Shown here: positions 1 to 7,504 of the stretch, one piece after another
Numbering within the stretch: the stretch's first letter is position 1
Layout of the letters: the number at the start of each line of letters is the position of its first letter
Assembly: GCF_003002025.1 (NCBI RefSeq)
Contig: NZ_PVZB01000016.1
Coordinates: 62,001-126,000, forward strand
DNA length: 64,000 nt
DNA from: Paraburkholderia sp. BL25I1N1
Lineage (GTDB): Bacteria > Pseudomonadota > Gammaproteobacteria > Burkholderiales > Burkholderiaceae
Direction: 5' to 3'
Program-made: the position numbers and the translations under genes
Notes under the pieces: model-generated
Told to the model about the DNA's origin: nothing
The model's input: the letters and a program-made list of their open reading frames with translations, nothing else
Database searches by the model: none

Positions 1-19
1 CGCATAGGGGCACTCGATT

Positions 20-937
20 GTGGGCAAAGTCATGAACAATCTGAAGATGCCGCCGAACGACGCGGCACTGGATGTAACGTTGTGGGAACGGGGTCGCGCT
101 GTCCTGAATCCCCCTGCTGATGAGCACATGCCGATGGTCGTGGTTTCCACAGGCGCGTGCTCAAGTCTGAACGGCGCATTGAACGCAGAACGTATTGAAG
201 GAGACATTCGTTATCTGCACGCTTTGCCGAAGACTGCTGGAAGCCTGCTTGAAGTTTCACAGTCCGACGGCGCTATCGCAATATCACTAGCTACGATGCG
301 AGAGATGGGATTGATGTTCATCGTCGTCGATCCGCAAGTCGAAAGTGACTTGGCCGTCGCGTCCTCGGTTTCGCATGCCGCGCGCGAGGCTGGCCTGTTT
401 GTGGTGGCTCTCGTTGCTCAAACAGCAGAACCTTCGTCCGACGGCCGGATGCACGAATGCGATCTTCTTCGGGCATTTGACTCGGTGATCGCCCTGCGGG
501 CCGCATGGCCGGAAGCACAACCGTTCGCGTGCAACATTATCAGGCATATCTCTGGTGGACTGAAAGTCGCCCCGCCGGTCTGCACCGATCTCGCTGACGT
601 GCAGGGAATACTCGGGGGAGCCATCGTAACAGTCGGTGTTGGGGAGGCTGAGGGACCACCCAGCACGGGCGAGAGGGGCCGGGCATGGGACGCAGCGGCG
701 CTTGCGATTTTGGATGTCGGGCGCGTCGACGTTGCAGCAGCAACGGGTGTCATCGTAGCCATCGCAGGCAGTCATTCAGTCCGACTGTCCGAGATATCGC
801 GCGTGACGCATCAGGTTGGCGACCTGGTCGAGTCCGCTGATGCGCTTGTGATTCCAACGGTACACGTGGAGGCGAGCGCACCTGACGGATTTCGTGTGTT
901 GCTGCTCGTGGCACGGTGTTTCGACGTCCGACTTTAG
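20..937 (+). CDS. Divergent FtsZ/tubulin-fold protein lacking the GTP-binding signature
   Basis: The 305-residue product starts at GTG 20 (ATG 32 is an alternative; an in-frame TAG at 5-7 rules out an earlier start). The second half follows FtsZ. Residues 188-194 (CTDLADV) match the T7 synergy loop NxDxADV, with both aspartates kept (D190, D193). Residues 195-230 resemble the segment with the GSGxAxGExRA pattern, here VGEAEGPPSTGERGRA. Residues 241-302 resemble the C-terminal FtsZ domain (ATGVIVAIAG, then FRVLLLVARCFD). The N-terminal half keeps the hydrophobic strand rhythm, but the position of the GGGTGTG T4 loop reads VVDPQVESD (102-110), so nucleotide binding is probably lost. The FtsZ C-terminal tail is also absent. 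FtsZ kinship is inferred by eye. Modulating host FtsZ is only a hypothesis. Confidence 0.6.
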   Translation: MGKVMNNLKMPPNDAALDVTLWERGRAVLNPPADEHMPMVVVSTGACSSLNGALNAERIEGDIRYLHALPKTAGSLLEVSQSDGAIAISLATMREMGLMFIVVDPQVESDLAVASSVSHAAREAGLFVVALVAQTAEPSSDGRMHECDLLRAFDSVIALRAAWPEAQPFACNIIRHISGGLKVAPPVCTDLADVQGILGGAIVTVGVGEAEGPPSTGERGRAWDAAALAILDVGRVDVAAATGVIVAIAGSHSVRLSEISRVTHQVGDLVESADALVIPTVHVEASAPDGFRVLLLVARCFDVRL

Positions 938-1123
938 CGAGGGTGACCGGGCGGCCGTTCGAGTCGTCGACGTATGTGCGAGGCCCATCAAAGACAACCG
1001 CTTACGCAGAAGCCGTGTTGCAGGCCAACGTCGCCCTCGCGATTTTCAATAGGAACGCCGCCGTGTCCAGACACGGCGGCGTTGTGTGTGCTAGTTACTT
1101 TAACCACGATCAACCCGAGGCCA
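938..1123. terminator. Hairpin between convergent ftsZ-like and rep genes
   Basis: A perfect 14-bp inverted repeat (arms 1054-1067 and 1070-1083, two bases between them) lies between the 3' ends of the converging ftsZ-like and rep genes. No T-run follows on either strand, so a Rho-independent terminator is not certain. It may be a stabilising hairpin or a bidirectional weak terminator. The rest of this gap shows nothing recognisable. Confidence 0.5.
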
Positions 1124-2284
1124 TTACCCGAAACGGCGAGGTCGCTTTAGTGACGACCGCAAAATTCCGATTTTCTTTTTCGCAGGGGCCTGCGGCATCA
1201 GACGCTGCTTCACCGGTTCATTGGCGCTGACCACCGACACATCCAATCGTCGCATCGGTGGCGCAAACAATGGCGCGAGTTTATCGATCACCCTGCGGAT
1301 GCAGTCGCGGAGAAGATCAGAGTTGAACCACTCGACATCATTCAGGCGATTGATCACGCGATTGAAGCGGCGGCGGTCCAGTTCGTCAAGTGCCTGCAAC
1401 GCGACGGCTATGCCGTCGTTGCGGGCATTCGCAATGAACAAGCGCCCGAGCGACGTGTTAAGCAGACGGCCGTCCGGTGGCAGATGCAAGAGGCGGATAC
1501 CTTCGAAGCACGACGCAAAACTGCCAATTTGGGAAATGGGAACGGCGTCCTTCGGCTCGCAGCGCACCTCCAGCCGCCAGCGGTCCCGCGCCTCCAGCTT
1601 CTCACGCAGCTTGCCGACCTCAATGTCCCATTTATCGGATGCGAGTGCTGCCAATATCCGGTTGGCGTGCGGACCCAACTCGCGATGGAGAACTTCGGCA
1701 GCCTTGTCGTAGACGCAAAGCCGACGATCCGAGCCGAGCACACCGACATACAGCGTGCCGAGGACGCCGTGACCGTCAAAGTTGTACAGCACCTTCGCAC
1801 CGCCGCGCTTCGCCTTCGCCGTGACCAAAGTTCCTTCAAGCGGATTGATGTCGTAATCGATGTTCACGTGCAGCGTCGTGACGACGGCCCGCGACAGCAG
1901 ACGGCGAGCGTCATGCCCAAACAGGAAGCGGAAGAACTTGACGAGACTATGGATGGCTCCGTCGCCCTTGCGCAGGTACGGGTTTGGATTGAACTCTACG
2001 GTTGCCGCCCACGGATACGTCGCCTTATTCGGCTGGCATTCGATCACAATACGCTCCCCGCGGACCGGAACCGACAGACGCCTCTGGAAAGCCTGACGCC
2101 ACAAGGTGAGTGAGTGAACGTCGGGTTTGTTCCTGAGCTGCTCGAACTGGCCCTGCAGAAACTCCGCGAGGGCATCGTCGACATGCTCGGAACGGATGCA
2201 GAACTTCAACTTGTCCAAACCAATCTCGACGATATGATCGAGTGGAAAGGCACTAGCATCTTCTTCGGATTTTGAATTAGCCAT
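1124..2284 (-). CDS. Replication initiation factor, Rep_trans-like
   Basis: The 386-residue protein carries motifs typical of the replication initiation factor family of small plasmids, phages and integrative elements. The segment 135-146 (VTTLHVNIDYDI) resembles the family's hydrophobic strand with acidic metal ligands. RRLCVYDKAAEV (187-198) matches the usual (R)VYDK segment, and WRLEVRCE (236-243) matches the R(I/L)E(V/L)R strand. Such proteins nick one strand at an origin to start rolling-circle replication. The C-terminus is basic and rich in Pro, Lys and Arg, suited to DNA binding. The gene is the last of the minus-strand set and faces the ftsZ-like gene. The 547-bp region upstream of it contains repeats that could be its origin. 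Family assignment is by motif only. Confidence 0.6.
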   Translation of the reverse strand: MANSKSEEDASAFPLDHIVEIGLDKLKFCIRSEHVDDALAEFLQGQFEQLRNKPDVHSLTLWRQAFQRRLSVPVRGERIVIECQPNKATYPWAATVEFNPNPYLRKGDGAIHSLVKFFRFLFGHDARRLLSRAVVTTLHVNIDYDINPLEGTLVTAKAKRGGAKVLYNFDGHGVLGTLYVGVLGSDRRLCVYDKAAEVLHRELGPHANRILAALASDKWDIEVGKLREKLEARDRWRLEVRCEPKDAVPISQIGSFASCFEGIRLLHLPPDGRLLNTSLGRLFIANARNDGIAVALQALDELDRRRFNRVINRLNDVEWFNSDLLRDCIRRVIDKLAPLFAPPMRRLDVSVVSANEPVKQRLMPQAPAKKKIGILRSSLKRPRRFG

Positions 2285-2831
2285 ATTGAATACCGTAAAG
2301 ATAAGTAATTAGTGGTGAGGCCGCGAGTTGAGACGGGTTGAACGATCCAAACTCTTTACAACGTTGCGCGGCCGTTTCGACTACAGATCACTGTTGCGGG
2401 CACCTCTGCGGGATGCACCGGAACGCTTCAAGCAGTACTCTCTCTATGTGTATGGATGTGTTATTACAGCCGCGCGAACCGCCGGTACCAAGGTGGCTAG
2501 AACCCCTTAGAAACAAGGGTTTCCTAAAAAACGAAGCGCTTATACGGTGCGAAACGAGGCTCTTTCTGGTCGACTTTTCCCGCTTGGCCCTGTTACCGTC
2601 GCACCTACCCCTATTCACACTGAAAACCCTGTTTTTAGGGGCGTTTTGGTGACTTCAACATCTTGACGGAGCCTTACACGTGGAAGACTTTCTCCGCTGG
2701 GGCGTCGGTCGGCAGAACCTACTTGAGGAGGCAAAAACAGCGAATCGTCAAGGCTGCTCGCCCTGTGGTAGTGCGGCTGTTGCGCTGAAATGAGTACGCC
2801 CAGATTCGTGCGCAACAGCCGCGCCGCCCGA
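2285..2831. other. Gene-free stretch with inverted motifs, candidate replication origin
   Basis: No convincing gene is present. Two copies of a short motif lie in opposite orientation: 2503-2522, read on the minus strand as AAACCCTTGTTTCTAAGGGG, and 2623-2641 on the plus strand as AAAACCCTGTTTTTAGGGG. Each is itself a weak hairpin (CCCTT/AAGGG or CCCT/AGGG). At 2773-2822 there is a perfect 13-bp inverted repeat. The stretch between 2500 and 2650 is visibly richer in A and T than the flanks. A gap with such structure directly upstream of a Rep gene fits an origin or a control region, but this is inference. Confidence 0.45.
2773..2822. repeat. Perfect 13-bp inverted repeat with 24-nt spacer
   Basis: GCGGCTGTTGCGC at 2773-2785 is mirrored exactly by GCGCAACAGCCGC at 2810-2822. 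It begins ten bases past the stop of the minus-strand 380-residue gene. There is no T-run beyond it on the minus strand. It may act as an mRNA-end hairpin, a protein binding site or part of a replication origin. Confidence 0.6.
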
Positions 2832-3974
2832 TTACGGCAGGGTCTTCGGCGAGGCGGCGCTAGTCACCGACGCTGATTTGGCGGTTTGACCCGAATCGTG
2901 AGTTTTCGACGAGCCCGGCGCTTTTGCCGTATTGCCCGCAACGCAAGCATCCGGAGCCTTGCGCGGCCACAACTCGTCCAGGTTGTACACGGTGGCCCAC
3001 CGAGTGCGCGAGCCTTTCGGTGCCTTCATGCCCACCTCATTGCTGGACGGAATCAGGAGATTGTCGAGCCCGCGCGAGACGTTGGACTTATTGAGACCGA
3101 CAAGCTTTGCGATCGGCTCCATCTTCGCCCCCTTGAAGCGCAGGCACCAGGCCAGACGGATAATGGCGCGTTCCGCGATGAACGGCTCGGAGCGATAGAA
3201 GTAAGCGCCATCCGAATCGACGAACGCTTCGACCATCACGCGACCGATGCCTTGCGCATGACGGTCAGTCAGAAACACGTTAGTTAGCAAGATCGCCATC
3301 TGCGCGCCTGGTCCGGGCTCGCACTTGCTAACTTCCACGAACTCGCTGGCGTACGTACGTAGCCAGGCCGTATCTTGCTTTTTGGTGCACACCACGAAGA
3401 TGATGACGAATGCGCCGGTCTGTTCTACCGCCGCGTTGAGGTGTGACAGCACGCCGGTCGCCTCGTCGCGCTTCAAGTTTTTATATTCGACGTAAGCGAC
3501 GGCGCACGCCCCCGGGTTGAGGTGCTCCTTCAGAATGTGTGCACCCTCGGTACACAACGGATTGAAACTGTTGCAGTGGCCGATCAGCACTGTTTTGGGT
3601 TGCGGTTCGACGTCCTTGGAAGTGAAAGTCTTCACCGCATCCAAAACGCGCGAGCCGGACGGCGACAGGATCGTGATTGCGGACACAGGGTCGACGGGCA
3701 GATCAGCGATCATATGGTCATTCAGAATGCTGTTCGCCATGGCGGCGATCGAGACCGCCAAGATCGTCGGGTCATTGAGAGTCACGAGCACAACGCGCTT
3801 TGCAGGCGCGACCTCGGCGCGCGCCTTCGTTGCCGGCGGTTCCGCGGCTTGCGCGGCCACAGCAACACGGGATTCGCGCGAATTGGCGAGCGAGTCCGAG
3901 GTCGTGGCTTTCGGCGTACTATCGGCGAGCATCGTGTCGGATTTCGTCGCAGCGGGATTGTTACCATTAGCCAT
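2832..3974 (-). CDS. Unrecognised element protein with C-terminal helix-turn-helix
   Basis: The 380-residue protein has a low-complexity Ala/Thr/Pro N-terminus (about 1-58) and a central alpha/beta-like domain (59-250) with strands such as RVVLVTL, KTVLIGH and FVIIFVVC. Its C-terminal segment (267-312, AERAIIRLAW to LDNLLI) looks like a winged helix-turn-helix, with IAKLVGLNKSNVSRGL as the recognition part. The tail after 335 is again low complexity. The central domain recalls a RecA or Rossmann core, but no Walker A motif is present. The start overlaps the end of the upstream AlpA-like gene by eight bases, so the two are probably translated together. A role in replication, partition or regulation of the element is plausible but unproven. 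Confidence 0.5.
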   Translation of the reverse strand: MANGNNPAATKSDTMLADSTPKATTSDSLANSRESRVAVAAQAAEPPATKARAEVAPAKRVVLVTLNDPTILAVSIAAMANSILNDHMIADLPVDPVSAITILSPSGSRVLDAVKTFTSKDVEPQPKTVLIGHCNSFNPLCTEGAHILKEHLNPGACAVAYVEYKNLKRDEATGVLSHLNAAVEQTGAFVIIFVVCTKKQDTAWLRTYASEFVEVSKCEPGPGAQMAILLTNVFLTDRHAQGIGRVMVEAFVDSDGAYFYRSEPFIAERAIIRLAWCLRFKGAKMEPIAKLVGLNKSNVSRGLDNLLIPSSNEVGMKAPKGSRTRWATVYNLDELWPRKAPDACVAGNTAKAPGSSKTHDSGQTAKSASVTSAASPKTLP

Positions 3975-4227
3975 GCTTGGCCTCGGCCTTCAGTTTCGCA
4001 ATGCACTCCTCGATTTCGGCGAGGACCCAGCCACGGGCTCGCTTGGAAAGCGCGACCGGACGCGGCAGCTTCCCTGCCTTGATCAATTCATAAATGGTCG
4101 TGCGGCCGACGGGATACATGCGCTGGAGGTCAGGCATGCGGATGACGCGGGGAAGCGGCACCGCGGTTGCGTTCACCGGCGCGGCCGCCGGCTGCGGCAC
4201 GGCTTCAGGGGTAAAGCTCTTCTTCAT
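3967..4227 (-). CDS. AlpA-family regulator / excisionase-like protein
   Basis: Starting at ATG 4227, the product has 86 residues. A GGAG ribosome site lies about nine bases upstream, so the longer open frame to 4356 is not used here. The C-terminal two thirds have the AlpA (MerR-like) pattern: MPDLQRMYPVGRTTIYEL as helix-turn-helix, then AGKLPRPVAL and WVLAEIEECI. AlpA-type proteins activate integrase genes or act as excisionases in P4-like elements. The integrase lies about 1 kb away on the same strand, separated by a plus-strand gene. The last eight bases overlap the next gene, suggesting coupled expression. Confidence 0.75.
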   Translation of the reverse strand: MKKSFTPEAVPQPAAAPVNATAVPLPRVIRMPDLQRMYPVGRTTIYELIKAGKLPRPVALSKRARGWVLAEIEECIAKLKAEAKHG

Positions 4228-4404
4228 GAGGCAAACTCCGGGTTGTTTAATGGGACATGGCAGGACACTGATGAACATCCAGCGTCTGCGCAGTTTCGTT
4301 GTCCGTTCGCACCCGCAGTGGAATTTTCCGGAGACAATGCAATTTTCTGATCGCAAGCAGTTTCCGGAACTATCGCAAGCTCACTTCAGAGTGGAAAAAA
4401 CAGC

Positions 4405-5175
4405 ATGCCCATGAAAGACAATGTGTCGACTTGGCTCGAACCTTGGCACGAAGCCAGCCTTGATCTGCTGTCGGTAGATATGCGCGAGAGGGTAATCGCT
4501 GAGCTCGACCGACGGAATCGGGAGGTCGAAAGAAAGCAGCAGGAACGGGAGACTTCACTGAACAGGCTGGCGGCGTCTGTTGACATCATCACATCGGCAG
4601 CCATATCGGACGAACCTTTCTATAGGCTCGACAAGGCGATCGACATCACGGCTCGCGCCATCACCGAGGCGCTTCACGAGGTCCCTGCGGAGGAAGCACA
4701 CACCTCGGAATACTGGGCCAAGACACTCGCAAACCATCGGGAACGTCTTCGCGCACTGGTCGAGCTGGGCCGCTTGACGGTATTCGACATGCACTCGGCC
4801 GGCACCTGCGTGTTCGAGTCCGGTTTGCCCGATTGGGCGCAATGCAATCACCTCGGTCTCGCGCGGTCCGGGATGGTCGACTTCGCGCGCTGTCAAGGGG
4901 TTGACATCAGCAGCGGTGCGCACAAACCCGAGAAGATCAGCAAAAAGAAGCAAGACACGATGCTTAAGGTAATAGCGGCACTGCTTTATTTGCGGTACCG
5001 GCCACAAACCAAGCTCGCGATCGCGACGGAAATAGAAAATTGGACTCAGTCAATCGACGGCGATGTCGCAGTCACCGCGAGAACGGTGACCGGCTACATC
5101 AAAGAGATCGGAGAATCCCTCGGCCTTTCGCGGAAGGACCTCGGCCTGATTGACCGGGATGGCGCACCAGATTGA
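4405..5175 (+). CDS. Unrecognised element protein
   Basis: The 256-residue protein is on the opposite strand to its neighbours. Residues 25-50 (RERVIAELDRRNREVERKQQ) should form a charged coiled helix. The region 170-182 is basic (KPEKISKKKQ). The C-terminal 70 residues (ALLYLRYRPQTK to LSRKDLGLI) have the helix spacing of a small DNA-binding domain. No catalytic motif is seen. ATG 4405 and ATG 4411 are both possible starts, and the ribosome site is weak (GTGGAAAA). It lies between the AlpA-like gene, from which it diverges, and the integrase, with which it converges. It could be a regulator of the element, but no family was recognised. Confidence 0.55.
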   Translation: MPMKDNVSTWLEPWHEASLDLLSVDMRERVIAELDRRNREVERKQQERETSLNRLAASVDIITSAAISDEPFYRLDKAIDITARAITEALHEVPAEEAHTSEYWAKTLANHRERLRALVELGRLTVFDMHSAGTCVFESGLPDWAQCNHLGLARSGMVDFARCQGVDISSGAHKPEKISKKKQDTMLKVIAALLYLRYRPQTKLAIATEIENWTQSIDGDVAVTARTVTGYIKEIGESLGLSRKDLGLIDRDGAPD

Positions 5176-5232
5176 ATGCGCTGAAGAGTGACCTGAAGTT
5201 TCTGGTGGCAAACGCTCCTTTTTGCACCAAAA

Positions 5233-6627
5233 CTAAACGTTCTCTGTTGAAGCAGCATCGTCGCGTTCGTTGCTCACCAGAATCGCAAGTCGTTCGCCCA
5301 GCCGTTGCCATGCGTCCTTCATTTCACTCGAATAGTCGTGTTGCAGGTACACCCGGTCCAGCTTGTCGGTGCGAGCATGGTTGAGGCAGCGATGAACAAT
5401 GCTTTCGGACACGCCAAGACTTTGCATTAAGGTCCCGCATGTACGCCGCAAGTCATGACACCTCCACTGCCCGCCTTCCAACACAAGTGCATCAATGTTT
5501 TCTGTGCGTCCGGGCAGCGGCTTGCTATCAATGCGCTGACGGTCGGCGAGAGCTTTTCCAATGGTCTGGTTGTTGAGGGCTGCAGTGCGATCCCTATTTG
5601 ATGGAAAAACCCAGTCGCCGCGCAATTCTTCTGGTAGTTTTTCACGCCATGACCAGAGCGCCGCAAAATGCGCTCGTACAAAGTCTGACATTTGCACATT
5701 AAGGGCGACTCCTGATTTTGTGTTTTCTGCAGGGACGTGCCACGACATGCTTTCCAGATCAACATGCGACCAGCGGGCAGCCACTGTCTCGCCTACGCGC
5801 GTGCCGACTGAGAGCATGATCCATATGGCCGAACGGATCACGAGGGAAAGGTCGGCTTTGGGCAACAACCGAGCCAGCGCGCGGATTTCATCCTCGCTCA
5901 GCACTCTGTCACGCTCGTTGTCGCGAACGGGATCGTAGCCGCCGCTAACAATGTCTTCCGGTCGAATTGCCAAAATGTCGCTGCTCGCAAGCAGACGCTT
6001 CCACGGTTGGTTTTGGTCACCCCAACGAAACATTTGCTTGAGATCGACCAGCAACGCCGTCGCCTGTCGATTTGCGCCACCGTCCGCAATGCGGATGAGG
6101 ATTGGCCTCACATCTGCGGCGTACAACTCCGCGAGAAGTTTGCCGCCAATTTCACCCATTACGAACTTCGAGAATGTCCGAGCGACTTCTGCCCCGCCGT
6201 CTTTCCGGCCGCGCTTGCCTCGTTTCGTTGCGATGGTGGGAAACCATGCGGCATATAAATCTTGCACGTTCATTGCGTCAGTTCGTTGCTGCTCGCGTTC
6301 GCGGCGTTGCGCTTCGAGGTCCTCCCTGACTTTGCGCTGATGATCGACGCCGCTCCGTCCTAGCGCGCGGATCGCGGCTGCCTCATGCCGGGCATCGGCA
6401 AGCGACAAATACGCGGCATCGGTATTCGGGCCGTATCGACGCGGCAGGGTGACTGTTGTTTCCTTCCCGTCAGCGGTGTATCTCACCTGCCACATTTTCG
6501 CGCCATCCGCCGTGACTCGGAGACGCAGGCCGTCGCCATCCACCAGGAAGTACGCCTTGTCCTTGCTTTTTGCCGATTCGATAGCTCTAACTGTAAGCTT
6601 CCCCACGCTCCCTCCGCTGCAAACCAA
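5233..6627 (-). CDS. int: Tyrosine recombinase integrase, P4 type
   Basis: The 464-residue protein has the N-terminal arm-binding domain typical of P4-like integrases (about 8-100, LTVRAIESAK then GLRLRVTADG), a core-binding domain (120-215) and a C-terminal catalytic domain. The catalytic set is visible: R277 in GTRVGE, H391-x-x-R394 in HDLRRT, H417 in LNHA and Y427 in RVYLQHDY, so the enzyme should be active. It catalyses site-specific insertion and excision between attP and the tRNA-Pro gene. Its start is only 150 bp from the attachment site, the usual arrangement. The first eight residues (MVCSGGSV) may be extra, since a GTG at residue 8 would also serve. Confidence 0.93.
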   Translation of the reverse strand: MVCSGGSVGKLTVRAIESAKSKDKAYFLVDGDGLRLRVTADGAKMWQVRYTADGKETTVTLPRRYGPNTDAAYLSLADARHEAAAIRALGRSGVDHQRKVREDLEAQRREREQQRTDAMNVQDLYAAWFPTIATKRGKRGRKDGGAEVARTFSKFVMGEIGGKLLAELYAADVRPILIRIADGGANRQATALLVDLKQMFRWGDQNQPWKRLLASSDILAIRPEDIVSGGYDPVRDNERDRVLSEDEIRALARLLPKADLSLVIRSAIWIMLSVGTRVGETVAARWSHVDLESMSWHVPAENTKSGVALNVQMSDFVRAHFAALWSWREKLPEELRGDWVFPSNRDRTAALNNQTIGKALADRQRIDSKPLPGRTENIDALVLEGGQWRCHDLRRTCGTLMQSLGVSESIVHRCLNHARTDKLDRVYLQHDYSSEMKDAWQRLGERLAILVSNERDDAASTENV

Positions 6628-6776
6628 TCCGTTACCGTCATGTTACCGGAAGCGAGCCGATTTTTGGCGGAGTTCGCCGACTGCAGGCGAACGATAAAAT
6701 TGACTTCCTCCTTATAAATCAACGAATAGCAAATCGTCTCCGGTGTTTGACGAACATTGACGAAATAAGTGGAAAG

Positions 6777-6824
6777 TGATTTGGGATCAGAGGGTCGAAG
6801 GTTCGAATCCTTTCGCTCCGACCA
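6777..6824 (+). repeat. Attachment site attR: displaced 3' half of tRNA-Pro(TGG)
   Basis: The 48 bp read as a tRNA from the anticodon stem onward: loop TTTGGGA with anticodon TGG, T-arm GAAGG-TTCGAAT-CCTTT, acceptor CGCTCCG, then A and CCA. The 5' half is absent: the preceding bases do not form a D-arm, and the anticodon stem is broken on its 5' side. This is the crossover copy left by the integrase. The tRNA is not functional here. Confidence 0.88.
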
Positions 6825-6837
6825 CGAAAAGCAACAC

Positions 6838-6880
6838 GAGACCCGCGTAGCCTCCGGCTTCGCGGGTTTTTGCTTTTTTG
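6838..6880 (+). terminator. Terminator following the tRNA-Pro end
   Basis: A stem ACCCGCG (6841-6847) with CGCGGGT (6861-6867) is followed by TTTTGCTTTTTT. It is presumably the original terminator of the tRNA-Pro transcript, now separated from its gene by the element. Confidence 0.75.
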
Positions 6881-7045
6881 GGCATTTTCAAGCTCACGGG
6901 CTCCCGCCCGCGATATACCGGGCGTGCTTACAGGGTTGCCCGAGCCATTGCCTTGCGGCCCGACGAGTCCACGTGCGACAGTGACTGAAACCTGGCGCAG
7001 GCCTGATCGGGCTCAAGCGCCGCAAGCACAGTGAAGGAGACACGC

Positions 7046-7504
7046 ATGGATCTGATTCTCTGGCGTCACGCCGAAGCCGAAGACTTCGCCAGCACCGACC
7101 TGGCGCGAGCGCTCACCACCCGAGGCCGCAAGCAGGCGCAAAACGTCGCCAAATGGCTGCGCACCCGCCTGCCCGACGACGCCGTCGTGCTCGCTAGCCC
7201 TGCTGTGCGTACCATCCAGACTGCCGAGACGCTGAGCGATCAATATCGCGTGGTGCGCGAACTCGCGCCCAACGCAAGCGCGGACGACGTGCTCAACGCC
7301 GCGGGCTGGCCCAAAGGCATCGCGCAAACGGTGGTGATCGTCGGCCATCAGCCGACGCTCGGCCACGTCGCCGCCCGGCTGCTCGGCAATAGCGACGCGA
7401 GCTGGCCGCTGAAGAAAGCGGGCGTGTGGTGGATCGCGAGCCGCGAGCGCGACGGCGACGACCAGGCCGTGCTGCGAGCCGCCATGACTCCCGATCTCGT
7501 CTGA
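7046..7504 (+). CDS. sixA: Phosphohistidine phosphatase SixA
   Basis: The 152-residue protein belongs to the histidine phosphatase superfamily. The RH motif at R7-H8 (LILWRHAEAED) supplies the phospho-acceptor histidine. R26 (TRGRKQ), R55 (SPAVR) and H101 (VGHQPTLG) complete the phosphate pocket. SixA-type enzymes remove phosphate from histidine on phosphorelay or phosphotransferase proteins. ATG 7046 is chosen because AAGGAGA at 7034-7040 lies six bases before it; the GTG at 7031 would be inside that site. It is the first core gene after the element. The short length fits SixA rather than phosphoglycerate mutase. Confidence 0.88.
   Translation: MDLILWRHAEAEDFASTDLARALTTRGRKQAQNVAKWLRTRLPDDAVVLASPAVRTIQTAETLSDQYRVVRELAPNASADDVLNAAGWPKGIAQTVVIVGHQPTLGHVAARLLGNSDASWPLKKAGVWWIASRERDGDDQAVLRAAMTPDLV

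Larger units (their letters stand above)
1..6824. mobile_element. Right part of an integrative element inserted in a tRNA-Pro(TGG) gene
   Basis: This stretch holds an integrase, an AlpA-like regulator, a Rep_trans-like initiator and unrecognised genes. It is bounded on the right by a 48-bp copy of the 3' half of a tRNA-Pro gene. Everything to the right is ordinary core chromosome. When an element integrates into a tRNA 3' end, the far junction carries the displaced tRNA end. The intact tRNA-Pro and the left junction are therefore expected to the left of position 1. No conjugation genes or phage structural genes are visible, so it may be a plasmid-like or satellite element, or the visible third of a larger island. 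The left limit is unknown. Confidence 0.8.

Noticed and set aside
2338..2652. Short open frames in the gap upstream of rep
   Set aside because: No ribosome site, no family resemblance, and they cover the repeated motifs better explained as control sequence.
2958..3590. Walker A in the element helix-turn-helix protein
   Set aside because: KTVLIGHCNSFNP has the right place but no GxxxxGK(S/T), so an ATPase cannot be claimed.
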